Shown: positions 1-13,440 of the stretch, piece after piece | How positions within the stretch are numbered: position 1 is the stretch's first letter | Layout: the number at the start of each line of letters is the position of its first letter | Assembly (NCBI GenBank): GCA_003993805.1 | Contig: RSEF01000004.1 | Span: 9,041,926-9,105,925, forward strand | DNA from: Himantopus leucocephalus | Lineage: Eukaryota; Chordata; Aves; Charadriiformes; Recurvirostridae | DNA length: 64,000 bases | Direction of reading: 5' to 3' | Notes under the pieces: generated by a model | Databases searched by the model: none | What the model saw: only the letters and a program-made list of their open reading frames with translations | Told to the model about the DNA's origin: nothing | Position numbers and translations under genes: made by a program

Positions 1-3000
1 AAAAAAACATACCAATGACATCATGTTACACAGACAGCATGGAAAATAAATAAAAGCACCTGAAATGAAGAAATAGTCTAATCTAGCTTTAACAACAACA
101 ACAAATCATGAAATGCTAGTTCAGACTCAGGCACCTTCATCACTACATTCCAGTGCACAATTTTTGTTTGACTTTGCTTTTATTTGCTTTGACAAATAAT
201 TCCGTGATGAAACAAACAATAAGTTAGAGCTTGTGTAACAGTAAAGATCCTTTTTAGAAAATTTTTAAGAACCTTGGTTTCATTTACAGTGGTCTTCTCT
301 TATATTTAGTGAAAGAAATTAAATTTCTGTCCATAAAAATATTGTCTGTTCTCAGCCTTATCTTATTCTCTTTTCCATACATTCCATACATTGTTAAGTC
401 CCTCTCTAGAAACTGCATTTCTTGCATTTTTGTAGTGAACCTGTCAATCAACCTCCAGACACTCTTGTAGTAAAGAGCACTAAACCATCAACATGAAGCA
501 TCAGCAGAACACTCTTCACAAACACAAACAAAATTACACTCCACCTAATGTGTCCACTCCAGAAGACCCTCAGGAAAAACTGCATTAACAAGTTTGTCTT
601 ACAGCTCTGAATGTCAACTAACTTAGCTCTTGCAGGACTAAGGGAAAAGAATCGGTCTCGGGTTTTCTTGCCCTCAGCTCAGTTTATAAAGCTGAGACTT
701 CTGCATTCCAGTTGGTTTTTACAGAACAAAAACGTACAGCAGGTCTTCCTCAGAAAGAGAAAGGAAACTAAAAAGTGTTGCATAGGTCAAAAGCAGTACT
801 TTAAACTGTATTCAGAACAGCACTGTAGAAAGACAGTGAATAGATGACTTGAAGTGGGGGCCTGTCTATACAACCTCACTTCAAGGAGGCCTCCAAAAAT
901 TAGACCAAATAGCACACAGTGAGGCAGGAATAACAAACAATGTTGAGATCCAAATCCAAGAACAACAATAACAGCTCTCTTCTCTTCACTAGTAGGTTCC
1001 TTTTCCTGCCCTGTTCCTCACTTCTTCACTACTCCTTGAACCAGAACAGCACGGACATAGCAAGCTCCTGAATTTGAGGAAAAAAAATCGCAATCAAGAC
1101 AAAGAGAAATGGTATGACCTGTATGGAGGAGTCAGTGTCGTTTTCGTAGAGCCACAGAGAAGTTCAGACTGGAAGACACCTCTGGAGATGCTGTCTGGCC
1201 AAACCTGCTTAAAGCTTCTAAGTTACATTAGGTTGCTTAGGGCCTTAGGTCAAGCGCTGACAATTTCCAAGGATTCTTCTGAATATTAAGTGAACATTTT
1301 TGTAGTATGCACAAAGGAGAAACCACTTCAAGTATTTCTTTTGATTTACTACCAAGATTATTTTATGTGCTTGCAGCTTCAAATAATTCACACTTTTTAT
1401 CACCAGGAAACTCAGAGGAATACACAGTTTTGGTTTGGGAAAAAAAAAAAATGGCGAAGGATCTAGTGCAAATTAGCATGCATAACCCAGCCTAAAATCA
1501 CACTGATGTCAAGGACAGCAGGCAGCTCTTCATATTGACAGAAATACATAACTACAACTCGGGCTCCCTTTTACAGGGTCCTTCATAAAACTGATAGGAT
1601 CTCCACAATCTGAGAAAGAAATTAGCTGTTGCCAGCCCACAAAGGATTTGACTTGTTTCTCCCTTCAGAACAGTTACGGCGGAGGTTGTAAGAACTATGT
1701 CAGTCAAAGCTTTTTGTATTAAAAGAAAAGGAAAGGAGGAAAATCTGCTGTAAACATTGTTGCTGTGTAAACGTTGCCAATGATGGATGGCATCCTTAAT
1801 CTGTTCTTATGGATCACAAAATACTCATTTAAAAATGGTAATTCCCTCAGCTATCAGAGTAAGAAATATCTGAGCATATCTAACTTTTGTGAGGCTCATC
1901 AACAGGTATTTTAGTACCATAGTTACTGAAGCTGTTTCCAAGAGTATTTTGAAATTTCATCATTTCAACTTCACTGTCCCTTAGAGGTTCCCTACACTTT
2001 ACCTGTCTTCCCCATCAGACACATTTGCAATGTCACAGTGATACGTATTTATTATATATACATATAAGCACTTAGACAGCAGTTAAAGAGATGCCCTGAC
2101 CAAGTTACCACTTCAATCACTGAAACACCCCAAATTTTTCAGAAAGGAGTTTCTGTTGGTCGATTAATATCTCCATCAACTACTGTCTCGCAGTTCAGCA
2201 AAGTGATGACTTTTGCCTCAGCAATGACTAAATCAAGACATAGATCCAATACTCTGAAGTGACTGAATTTTCAGAATTTAGTTAATCTTCCAATAGCCAT
2301 ACTACACCACCTGCCAACCTCATCTAAGTCACTTACTCTAAACCTTTTTCCAATTATTTCTTTCAAGCTTTTTTAGCGTTTATAATACAATAAAACCTAA
2401 AAGTACCATACCTGCCAAAATGAATTACATATAAAGAACTGAGACTGTACGCATTTTTTGCAGCCTGATGTTGCACTATTTTTGATTCAGACATTATTTT
2501 TTGAATACTCGTTTTTGTTAAGTGCAGTACAACAAAAATACAAACATTGACATTAAGGGGACTCAACAAATGGCACTTGTATGAAACCAGATTAAGCTTT
2601 CATCAGACTTAACAGGAAAATATTCTGGGTTTTTATATTTTCCCATTGATGTTAAACAATAACCAACACCTGAAACCTGCTTTAAGTTAGCAAGATAAAA
2701 AAATATCTCAAGAAAGCAGCTATTGAAAAATTGTGTAACACAGTATATGAAGCTAAGCAGTCCCAAATAGCAATAATGTTTTGTTCATTAAGATTTTGTG
2801 GTAATTTAAAAATACCCTACACAGTGATTCCAAAGAACACTGCTCAAACAGAATTGGAGCCAAATTCCGTTCACATTGTTAGAAACGCCTTACTGAATTT
2901 GAGATGTGTAATGCAATACAATCACAAAAAAGACTGTCCTATCACAGCAAATTTACCGGCATATTTACCTTTTTCTCCAACTGAATGGATAGTACCATGG

Positions 3001-6000
3001 ATTTCAGGTTTAGTCCACCATTCTATAATGAATAAAATTTAACAATTTTTGTCATAAATTAAGGCGAATTTCAGTCAGTTCTTTTCCTTTTTACTAAACT
3101 CTTCCTCCAGTGTTTTAAATTCTGTTTATTGTTGCAGTTTGTCTGACTGGATTTTAAAGTGTAGATGAACAGAAAGTAGAAAGGATCTCTTTTCCTGACT
3201 GGAATTCATGCTTTAATTCATTGTCTTCAAATATAACGGGGTCTTTTTCCAGTGCCAAAGGTTCAACTCAGTAACAGTTAGTTAACTGTACAGGCTGGTT
3301 GATGCTTAGCCATATCTGTTTGATGAGCCACAAAATACAGAAAGTTAAATAAGAAGTAATAGGCCCCAACCTCAACCCACCTCATGATACCGTACAGCCT
3401 TACTGTAATAGATTCATTTCTCTGGCAGCTTTTCTAATTCTTCCACTCCTCCTCTCTATTTAAGTATTTCAAATCTGCTTGAATAAAATAAAATTTATAA
3501 AAAGAGCATAATCATTCCTTTAAAGAGTTTATTTTGTGCAACTCTGGTAAAGACTGCAAGTTTTAGGTTAAGTTCGTCGTTTGCTTTTAGGTTTTTGATA
3601 GAGTAATTGTCGTGGAGTTCCACCATATTTTGAATATTGGATGTGACTAGTTTTAATGCCCCTAATATTCAAAGAAATGTAGGAAAACATGGATGAGGTA
3701 CAAACTGTTACTATAACCAGTCTTTAACAAAAATGGTACTGTTTTCAAAAACACTGAAAAGATTTCTGAAAGCAGGCAAGCTTCAGGCTCTTTCAGAGTC
3801 TGACTCACTTTGAAAATGGGACTTGTATACCCAGACTATGGAAGTCCTTTTGAAAATATTACTCTTGCCTCAGTTGCATGGTAAAAATTACTAGTTTACT
3901 GCTTTTCAACCTCAATTGACAAAGTTAATTTAAAGACACATTGTTTGCAAAGAACCTAAAGAAACTGAGTTTCTGTATCATTGAAGAGGAACATGAATTC
4001 TTTATTATTTTATATTTGTTTCCTTGTTGTTGTATAAAGGAGGCAGGGGTTATTAACAAGCTCTCACCTACATGTTAAAATGACACTTGTATTTCTCTTA
4101 GAAAATATCCTTTCACTCAATATTATGCTCTAATAAACAAATCGGTCAAAGTTAAAAAGGGAGGAAGAGTGGGCACCATGTGAATTCAATTTTCTTTGTT
4201 TTCAGGGACAGGAGAAGTAAACAGGAATTTTTAAATGCTTCCATTAAAACATTCAAAAGTGACACAGGCAACACCCAAACTCTTTAGAGAGTCACTGGTA
4301 TTTAGTCACCAAGAACATCTCTTCCTTTAGCACACAAGCTTCAGATTGTTCAGTGATGCTCATGGCTCATTATGGGCTCAGGGCTACAGCCAAAGATATC
4401 ACTGGTTTGTTCCTCATCATCCGGCTATCTGTGTTCGACACATCCTAACCTTATTCCTCAGTGACGAAAACAACAGGTTCTGACCACACACACACGACAC
4501 ATTTCTTTGACACTGATTATTAACATCTTCACTTTCTGACTCACACTCAGTTTTCTAAAGTGGTCAGCGTTTTTCCTGATATGCCAAAGGTCTTTTCCCC
4601 CTTCTTTGTACCTCGAAACACCTTGAGTTAATGTTCCATGAACTCAAACATACTTTGTATTATGCTTTAGAGTACTTTCAGAGCAGTTCCTGAAAATAGT
4701 TTACTTTGTATTTGTAGATAAAACTAAACTGTGAAAGACGTAAACTAACTGATATTTGACTGAACGTATTGTCAAAAAATAAATATAACTGACAGCCCAC
4801 AATTCTGTAGCCTTTTGAAGATGTATTTTAAAGATTTTTTTTTGTTAAGAAAGCATGGTTTATGGTGTTCTCCTAGACGTATTGTCTTTTTAAGGAGCTT
4901 ATATATGAAAAACAAGAGGGTGTGGGAAGAATATGTGAATACCAAAAATGATAGTTCCATTTCATAGTCATCATTACTCCAGATTGATTATATACAATTA
5001 AAAGATACTTATTTTCCAGTATCTGAGGTCCCTTCTATAACTTTCATTCCCCAGAGTTAACTAATGCCATAAACAATTATACATGTACACATATGTGATT
5101 TTTTTCCTCCAAGTTTATGGTGGAATCATAGAAGATAAAGGAGCAATACCTGCGACTTCAGCTGCTATTTGGCCAGAGGAAAAGGCCATTCTCAATTTGC
5201 TTATAAAACTGTAACAAACAAACTAGGACAACAAACCCCTTGATTTACTTCATATCCAGTTTTCTTTAATAAGTCATAAAATTACAGATGTCCTGATCAT
5301 GAATTCTAAAAAGAATTCTCTGATAATTAGACACGAACGTATACTTGTCTGATGAGCACTTAACTGATCTCCTGTAGTAGAGTCCCAATTACAGGAAACT
5401 ATTATGAAACCCTTAGCTGGAATCCATTTGTTCTGGTAAGGTCTCACTCACATGCAGACAGGACAGGGAGATGAACAGAAATTGAATTGTATGCATTTCA
5501 TTCCCAATTTTCATCCCAAAAATTATTACTGTGTTGCCTTGTATTCTAGATCTTAATTTACAACACATTGCCACGTACATTTTCCAAGGGTCCATTAAAC
5601 GACTGACAAAGTAAAGCCATTACTCCATTTAATGATAGTTTTAGTTTCATGCCTTCCATCTTGCATATATTTATAAGTTACTGGCAGCAACTATAATCTG
5701 AACAAACTACTGCAGTGAAGTCCCAAATTATTTGAGTCCAGAGTTATACACACACATTATAGTTCCCCGTAAGCCACCATTTAATGAAGTTTCAAAACAC
5801 TGGAGATGCTCTGCACTTTTCTTTTGGGGAAAGCTGTGGCACACTCTTCAGCTGTGTACCACTGACAAGTCAAGTCTGGGTCTTTCATCATAAACATCAT
5901 ACAAGTCCTAAGGAACTCTCTTTGCAGTTTTTGAATCCAACCTGCACCTCGACATAATGCTTCCTACTGAGGCTACCCTCCATTTCAGGAAGAAAACTAC

Positions 6001-6267
6001 CGGCATACCGAAGCAACACCAATGATCCAAGTAACCATGTGCCTGTCGGGACACACAGTTTCATACTTGTTTGTCAAAAGACAGGAAGATACATATTTTT
6101 ATAATTACAAGCGCAATCACAAAACCTGCATAAATGACTAAATATGGGTTTAAACTATTACTTCCATTAGCAGAGATGAAACTCAGTTCTTCCTCAAAGT
6201 CATGAAACTTCCTTTCTCAGCAGGATTATCAAAAAATGAGGCCTTCTAATGAAGTCTGAGTTACAGT
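1..6267. other. AT-rich stretch without a recognisable gene
   Basis: No open frame longer than about 100 codons occurs, and none has recognisable protein features. The sequence is AT-rich with short homopolymers and no interspersed repeat I could identify. If the candidate minus-strand exon ending at 6,268 is real, the upper part of this stretch would be its 3' untranslated region or downstream flank. This cannot be decided from sequence alone. Confidence 0.5.
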
Positions 6268-6406
6268 CTAAAGGCAGGCAGTTGACTTTTTGTATAGCTG
6301 TTCCCTACGCTTCATTTTAATGGCACCTGCAGTTCTGTCATCCTCCAAATATTTTTCACTTTTCTTTCGGTGAGCACGTCTGCATCTTATGTGCCAGGGA
6401 CTAAAG
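6268..6406 (-). other. Weak candidate terminal exon, minus strand, product not recognised
   Basis: On the minus strand a pyrimidine-rich acceptor (TCTTGCTTCCAG) precedes an open frame of about 45 codons ending in a stop at 6,268-6,270. The predicted peptide is basic and charged (RRAHRKKSEKYLEDD, then IKMKRREQLYKK) and resembles no family I can name. Its start phase does not fit the candidate exon at 7,008-7,076 directly, so either another exon lies between them or one call is wrong. A competing plus-strand frame covers the same bases. A chance frame is at least as likely. Confidence 0.15.
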
Positions 6407-7007
6407 CTGGAAGCAAGACTGGATGTGGCTTTAGTGTGCCCACATATGTGATCATAGATCCAGTAGATGACAGATTCCCAGACATGCACATTTATTTGTT
6501 TAACAAGATAGCACACAGCACTAACCATGATGGCGTAAGTAGTTGGTTAAATGAAATATGCTGTGCCTAAAGCATTCCAAACTTTTACTTGGATTTTTTT
6601 TTTCCCTTTAGCATGTATTTCCTGCTACTTCAGTAGACAGCATAAAGTGCACATAATTACTAATTAAATTCTTACAAAAATAATAAAACTATGTCCTTAA
6701 GGGTATAGCAGATATAAACACTGATATGCAAACAGACTACATCACCAGTGACATCTTAATTCTAGACCAGCTTGGAGGAAGAAAATCGTCCCCAAAACAA
6801 CCATATCAAATCAGAGTAGTACACAACGCAAGCCAGTCCCCTGGCAGCAAAATGAAGCAGGCAGAGTTTTTTAGCGGAGTGAACTGCCATATTAAACCCC
6901 ACAGTGATGGGTTTTAAATACAGTGGGCCACCTCTGTTTATAATTTCACTATTGACTCTGGAATTCGCCAACAATTTCAACATTCATCTGTCTCTCTGAG
7001 AACATAC

Positions 7008-7076
7008 TTTGCTCTCTGCTGATCTGGTGATGTAGGTTCCCTTGAAATTATAGAATCCTTCCGGAGTGTAGTGCAA
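7008..7076 (-). other. Candidate 69-nt internal exon, minus strand
   Basis: A strong pyrimidine-rich acceptor (TGTTTTCCTTCATTTAAG) and a near-consensus donor (AAA|GTATGT) enclose 69 nt. One phase is open throughout and encodes 23 residues starting LHYTPEGFYNF. I do not recognise the protein. The segment lies on the same strand as the better candidates at 8,528 and 11,775 and could belong to the same transcript. Short segments with acceptor and donor matches arise often by chance in vertebrate introns, so this remains tentative. Confidence 0.22.
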
Positions 7077-7737
7077 CTTAAATGAAGGAAAACACCAGTC
7101 CTTTAAAAAGGACTTCCCTGACAAGTTAGCAGAGCACTTGCTGTTAAACAGGCTAAGATCTGCCATCCTTGCAAGCAAAACTCCTCCACAGCAATGCCTT
7201 CGATACCACAGTAACATGCTGAACTCCTAAACAAGGGGCAGAAGTTAAAGTATGTACGTTACGTAATGCAAGAAGCAGCTACTGAAGCCCTGTTCCGACA
7301 GGAATTTTTTCACAGACTGCAGGATGCTCTGGCTCAGGCCATGGTGGATCAAGAAGGCTCAACCTTATGTAATCTATGGGAAAACATTTATTTTCTAAGT
7401 GTATCTGAAATAAAGTCATTTTCAACGGGATATTTATTAAAAGCAATGACAAAAGATTTATAAAAAGAATGTTTAATTATGACACGGTTAGAGAAAACTC
7501 TTTACAGTTTCTTATTTACTGTCAAAACTACCATAACTTGATTGTATCTACAGACTAACTTCCACAGTCTTTATCGTCTGTATTCTGGTTTTTACGTTAA
7601 TGTTCCTTGGACCTCCATGAAACCTCCTGTGCAAGTGGGGTGGGTTTGGTGGGGTTTTTTTCATTCAAATATGAAATCTTACTGCATCATTTTTTTTATT
7701 TGGAAACAGGATTTTTTTTCTAAAAAGTATTTTGAAA

Positions 7738-7742
<5 letters not shown>

Positions 7743-7779
<37 letters not shown>
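7743..7779. repeat. (TA)n microsatellite
   Basis: An uninterrupted TA dinucleotide run of about 18 units, directly visible. It is long enough to be polymorphic. Open frames of repeating I-Y residues crossing it on both strands are artefacts. Confidence 0.97.
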
Positions 7780-7782
<3 letters not shown>

Positions 7783-8527
7783 TTTCATTCCCTTGTGCCA
7801 GAGGTGGTAAATACTACTATTATCACTCAAAATATATTTTCCACCAGTGCCGCCCTTATTGACAATATAACACCTTAAAGACAAATTTAAGGACAGTTTA
7901 AACTCCTCTTTCAGTGGAGTTTTTGGATGTGGAAAAGCTATAGAAGCTTTTATGCTTCCTGGCAAGTCACGCTACTAATTCAGATACCGTAATTGAAAAA
8001 GACTGTTTTAAACCTATTTTCCTTACTTTACCATTGGATAATGAGAATGGCAGTCTCCCCACAGGTCTTAAGGGATAATCAAATTCCCATTTCCACCCTA
8101 AATTTCCTGCTTCTTATTACTTGCCTGTATATTTGCAGGGAGCATAAATTTTCAGGAGACCCAAGAAAGATACGGTCACCACCACTTCACCGCACTGAAG
8201 AAAGACAACCGTTACAAATTCCCGCTCAGTGATCTCATTGCCAAAAGAGGTAATTGGGACAGAAGACTATTCATCTCCCTTGTGAATTTAAATGACAAAA
8301 CTTTCATTCAAACAATACTCATTTATTTCATCCAATCCAAAATATTTGGAATACAGCAAGCTGAATCTTGAACCTACTTCTTGAACATAGGTACTATATA
8401 GCACGTGCAACTGTAACATTGAATCCACATGTATTTTTAATTCAAGTCTTTTTAACTTCTAACCCGAAATATGCACAAAGTTATTATAAGCATTCACATA
8501 CTTTGGACAGATGAAGCAACTACTCAC

Positions 8528-8716
8528 TGTTAGAAGATGGCTATCTACTTGAGGTAGGCAATTGTAAATGATTTTGGGATGCCTTAGAAGAAAGGGTCTG
8601 CTGAAGTGTAAACTGACCATTAGTGCCACTGGCCGTCCCCGTGATGGAAAGCGTGATCACCGCATCCACCTGGCCAGTGTGCTTTAGCAGCAGCATCCCC
8701 CAAATGCTTTTAACAC
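8528..8716 (-). other. Candidate 189-nt exon, minus strand, probably noncoding or untranslated
   Basis: The minus strand has an acceptor (ATTGTCTGACACAG) at the upstream edge and a strong donor (AACA|GTGAGT) at the downstream edge. The enclosed 189 nt are more GC-rich than their surroundings and contain several CpGs. Two reading phases close early. The third stays open for about 58 codons (KSIWGMLLLKHTG near its start) but reaches a stop 20 nt before the donor. It therefore cannot be an internal coding exon and would have to be noncoding, untranslated, or a terminal coding exon with an intron in the 3' UTR. A noncoding exon of a transcript leaving the 12-13 kb CpG island fits best. Product not recognised. 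Confidence 0.3.
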
Positions 8717-11700
8717 CTGTGTCAGACAATCAACATTATTCAAAAATGTATAGTTCTTTATCGCTCATAGAAAGGATAACTTCAGTGGTTAAGATACGAG
8801 GTTTTGGGTTTGGTTTTGTTCTTGTAACTTAACCCTCAAAAGAACTAACTGGAATAATGCCAAAGGCATTAGTTTTAATGCAGTCTAAAAGTGAGCCATT
8901 AAACTGAGACCTGACGAATTCCTGTTTTGAGCCAGTGCACTTCTCCTTTAAGAAAAACGCTACTGCCTGCTTAGCAATCCAGGTGTAAACACTCCCCTGG
9001 ATCCACAAGGAGCTTTCCAAAACTGAAAGGATTTTTTTTCTCTTTTCATCTCTAAATTTTTCAGGCAGGCGTTATTTTCTATTAAGCCTTCTATAACTTC
9101 AACTTAAAACTGCTCTATTAGCAGATGCCAATTGTTATTATACTTCATTGCTTAGGGTATCTTTTGTTTTACTATATGGATGTGTTTAACCTAAGTTTAG
9201 AGCCCGTCTTTAAAACTAGCTGTTACATTACTAAGCAAATGGGTGTTTTAATGGAAAGACTGACATATTCTTAACTATGGGACTGTGAATAGCACCAGTA
9301 TAAGATTACTCAAGTCCATGTAGAATACAAATGCAATACAGGACCACAGGTTCAGATCTTTGATCTCCTTTTTTGCAGAGGCTGTGATGTATAAAGCCAA
9401 TTCCACTGAGCAGACAGTACTACCCTGAATATAAATTATCCTTTAACTATAGCAAGGCTCACATTTAAAGAAATGCTGCAAGGATGAACAATGCAGCCAT
9501 GAAGCAGAGTTCTTCTGTAGCAAAAATACAGACCAAGATCTGCATGGATAACCATGGTTTCAAAAGACAAATTTTTCCTCAGCTGTTATTTGATAAAAAA
9601 TAGAGTCAAATCTGGAACATTTCTACATACAGAAGTACAATTAAAGCACACTGTTTGCTCTTTCTATTAAAAAAAAAAAAAAGTGGGCTAGGAATACTTG
9701 CTTTTTTTTCCAGATTAAGCATCATTCCGCTAAGAAGCATAACAAATGATTTTAAAATGTGGAAACCAACAGTCTCAACTGAATATAGCTTGAAATTTAA
9801 ACACATCTTTTGCAGATATCTCTTTAGAGGAAGAACCTTCTGCCTACTGAGCTAACACTAAGCTCCCTGGAGTTTAGCCATGAATATTCTAAACCCATCT
9901 CTTAAATTCACTAAAAGTCATCTTTTGCCAAAATGAAATGCTTAGGAGGAATTCAATACGCTTGCGCTGCTTCTCTTCATTTTATTTAAAATAAGTGTTT
10001 CCGTCTCAACTTTATGCCAAATACACAGCAAGAGAGAGACTGGACTGTGGAACTATTACCTCAGGTTTCGTACGCAACTCAAATGGGAAAACAAATTACT
10101 TCTGGGAACATCAGCTATTTGGGGTTGGTTTATTCTATATAATTATGTATTTAACCAGCTCTTTTGCAGTTACAGATAAATACTGTTGAGTGTTCTTACA
10201 GGAATGTCTCTGCTGCTTACATCAGCTGTAACTTAGGTGGTTCTAAGAAATGGTTCTTTCCCACTCTGTGCAGTTTATTTGTATGCCAACTTTGTTTGTG
10301 TGTGTGGAAATGTTAGTAAATAAATATATAACTTTTTTCCCTATCTTACCTCTTTTGACCTGTGTAATCTGACAGATCAATGCTACTTCCACTGCTGACA
10401 GGCAAAAAGTTAAAAATTATCTTTGGCGTAATCTTTTTGTTCTCTTTAGGTTTCCTTTCAGTAAGGCTTGAAGAAGGTGCTCTTTGTGGCTCAGTTCTCT
10501 ATGCCAGAACAAAATTTAGCACAACAAGAATGCACGGGTGAGCTGATAATATCTACTGTCCTTAGCTCTGCTCTGGTTCAATAAACTTGAACATCTTCTC
10601 CCCTCCTTTGCCAATTGAGATAAGCAGCAACAATTACTCAAAATGTATCATCAACTCAAGCTCAAAAAGCCAGGATCAGATGAGTCGACTCCATCTCTCT
10701 CAAGCTTACAGTTTCTTGCAGTGTCCGAGAGGGGCAAATAAGTCCCCGTTTGCCTCTTGACATACACCTCGCAGCTACTGCTTACAGGCAACTATGCCAA
10801 GGCTGCAAAAGGAAAGTCAGATAAATCCTCTGCTTTCCGGCTCACCTACAAGATTGCTGGTTGTAACGAGCAGGCTGTAAAGCTTTGTGCCATTATGGCA
10901 AAAGTCACAAACTAAACCAGCCTTCTCTTCCCCAAATGATAAAATTCTCTCCTTGCCCTTCTATGTTCTCCTCTCTCCTTGCCTTTCTGTGGTCTCCATA
11001 GCTGAAACCAAGAATTCATTGGACATCGCTGCAATGCCTCTAACCAATTCTAACTGCATCCAGAGCTTGAGTAAATTAAAATATATTTTGGCTTGATCTG
11101 GTCTTTATCCCATTCCAGTACTCCACATATGCAGCAACTTTAAGCTTACAGACATCCCTTCACGGTTCAAGAAAATCCTTCAATCAAACAACTTCATTTA
11201 CAATCCAGCATAGTTTTTGCTTTCTCGTCTCTCCACAGCAGCTAGGCATTTTGATGCAATCCTCATTTAATGCAATCTCCATTACAGGATTATGATCACA
11301 TCAATAAAATGTTCCATATGTGGGGGTTTTTTTCCATCCCTCTCCCTCTCATTAATACTAGGCACTGTATCTGCAAAAAAAACACCAAATCAAACAGGAT
11401 GATGGGATGCTCCAGGGAGGTAGTGGGGGGCACACATTCAACAAAATGCAACAGCCAATGCAAACTGCCCAGCAGAGACTGAGACCGTACATCTCCTCAT
11501 CCCTGCGCTATGTGAGTTAGCTCACTGTCCGCACGGTGAGCATAGATCATAAACGTGCTGTGTTATCAGACTAAAAATAAATACATCTTTTGCAATCAGT
11601 TGTGAGCTCTGTGTACTTTTCACAGGAGCTGACTTTCATTTTACTTGATCGGTTCCAGCCTATCCATACTGTTCCGGATGAACTGCTGATGCTCTGCTGA

Positions 11701-11774
11701 AAGGGGGATGCTGGACAAAAGATACTGTATAAAAGGATATAAAAATCCCTCTTTTCCCCAAGCCCCCTTCTTAC

Positions 11775-11958
11775 CTTCAATGCCTTCTCTGCACAAGATG
11801 TCAATCTACATGGGCTCCTCAGCACATCGTCAAGGCGTTTGGAGCAGTGAAGGCTGCCCCACTGCATGGAAGTTAGACCGCTTTGCAACAGCAAATCCTC
11901 GATCCAAAACACGAGCCGCTTCTTCCCATGCAGTGTGCCGAGCACGGTTCATAAGCGA
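11775..11958 (-). other. Candidate 184-nt exon next to the CpG island, minus strand
   Basis: On the minus strand a long T/C-rich tract (about 11,960-12,020) ends in an AG at 11,959-11,960, and the segment closes with a strong donor (TTGAAG|GTAAGA) at 11,775. The interior is GC-richer than its surroundings. One phase begins with ATG a few bases after the acceptor and stops inside the segment. Another stays open to the donor but does not continue in frame into the candidate exon at 8,528-8,716. A 5' untranslated or long-noncoding exon is more likely than an internal coding exon. It lies just downstream, on the minus strand, of a CpG island that would make a natural promoter. Confidence 0.35.
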
Positions 11959-12677
11959 CTTCCACACAGGGAATAAAATTGTAAAAGAAAGGGGCGGAAA
12001 AAAAACAAAAAAAAAAAAGGTATCCTAACTTTTAGGTAAGCCTGAGTTTGTTTTATTTCTGTTGGGTTTAGTTAATTATTTGCTTTTGCCGCTGCAAAAG
12101 GATGGAAAGGCAATCGCGCCCTGGAAGCCCCTCACCAGTCCGCAGCGGTCCTGCCGCGTAACCTAAGTTGCGCGGAGAGACTCTGAACTCGGCGCCGCTC
12201 CGCCGCGCAGCCGGCGGACTCCCCTCGCCGGGCGGCTGCAGCAGCGGAGCGCCAGGTCCCCCCCGCGGGGCAGCCGCCGCCGCTGGGCGCTCGCCCTCCT
12301 CCGGCGGGGCCGGCTGCTGGCCCGGCTGCTGGCCCGGCGCGGCCGCTGCGGCGCCCCTGGGGGCGCGGGCTGCGCTGCCGGCGGCGCCCCGGAGCCCGCG
12401 CTGTCCCGGCGGCGGCGGCTCCGGCTCGGCTCTGCCGCGGCCGCCCGCGCCCCGCTCTGCCGCTGCCAGCCGGCCCTCCCCGCGGCTGACATCACCGCCA
12501 GGAGGAGGAGCGACAGCGGGACGCGAGCAGCCGGGCCGAGGGGGGTTCCCCCTCCCGGAGCCGCCCTGCCCGTTCCTCTCGGAGAATCCCCCGAAAGCGG
12601 CGGCGCGGCCGCTCCGCCGCCTCGCCGGGGGGCGGCCCCAGTCCCCGCCGGCGCCCCCCGCCCCGCAGCACAGGCCC

Positions 12678-12695
12678 GGGGCGGGGAGGGGGGGG
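12678..12695 (+). other. G-quadruplex-compatible G-run cluster
   Basis: Runs GGGG, GGGG and a longer G run, separated by single bases, lie inside CpG island 1. They match the usual spacing rule for a G-quadruplex (at least four G-tracts with short loops, splitting the long run). Folding is inferred, not shown. Confidence 0.4.
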
Positions 12696-13392
12696 GCGGT
12701 GCTGCCCGGCCGGCGGCTCCCCGCGCTCCCCCCGCCCGGGGCCCGGGAGGACCGGCCCTCAGGCCCGGGCGCGGGTCCGGAGCGGGGCGCAGCGCTCCCA
12801 GCTCGGGGTGGCCGGGCGGCCCTGCGCCGGCGCCTCGCCCCTGCCCCCCGCCGCCCGGGCTCTCCGCCTGCTCGGGGGGAGAGGAGGGGGCCCCCTCCGC
12901 CGCATGGCCCGGCCCCGGCCGGGAGAGAGCCCGTGCCCGCGGGGGCGGCCGCCGCGCCCGGCTCCCCGCGCCGCCCCCGGCCCCGCCACCCGCCGCCCGG
13001 CTGCGCGGCCGCCGACCTCGGCAGGGCGGCGGGTGCCCCCTCCGCCCTCCCCCGGCGGAGCCCGAGACGGGGACGGAGGAGCCGCCGGCCGAGCCCCGCG
13101 CCCGCCGCGGAACAGGGCGGGGGGCGCCGCGGAGGGACGCGCTCCCCGGGCTCGGAGCCCGCGGGAGGGGCGAGGGCCGGCGGCCAAGCGGCGCCTTCCC
13201 CGGCGGCGGGCGTTGGGCGCCCGCGGCGAGCGAGCGGGCGGGCGCTCCTCGGGGCCGGGGTCTCGGGGAGACCGGGAGACCCGAGCCGGGGGCGCCGGGA
13301 CGGAGGCGCGGGGTCGTGCCGCGACCTGGGGCCGGGCGGCGGGAGGCAGCGCGGGGCCCCCCGCGGAGGCGCTTCCCGGGGCGCTGTAGCGC

Positions 13393-13418
13393 GGGGGGGA
13401 GGGGGGGAGGGGGGGGGG
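13393..13418 (+). other. Strong G-quadruplex motif at the CpG-island edge
   Basis: Three long G tracts (7, 7 and 10 bases) separated by single A residues, giving 24 G in 26 bases. It is preceded by the palindromic GCGCTGTAGCGC. This is a classical promoter-proximal quadruplex motif on the plus strand. It is also a place where short-read assemblies often fail, so its exact length may be wrong. Confidence 0.6.
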
Positions 13419-13440
13419 CGCGGCCGTGCGAGGGGGCGAG

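Larger units (their letters stand above)
12110..13440. promoter_or_regulatory. CpG island 1, probable (possibly bidirectional) promoter
   Basis: About 1.3 kb of extremely GC-rich sequence, dense in unsuppressed CpG, sharply bounded by AT-rich DNA on both sides. GC boxes and long G or C runs are common. All long open frames inside it, on both strands (up to 439 codons), are low-complexity Pro/Ala/Arg/Gly frames expected from GC-rich DNA with few stops, so I do not call them genes. Candidate spliced segments lead away on the minus strand (11,775-11,958 onward), and a strong plus-strand donor follows at 13,509. In birds such islands normally mark transcription starts. The exact start sites cannot be read from sequence. 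Confidence 0.85.
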
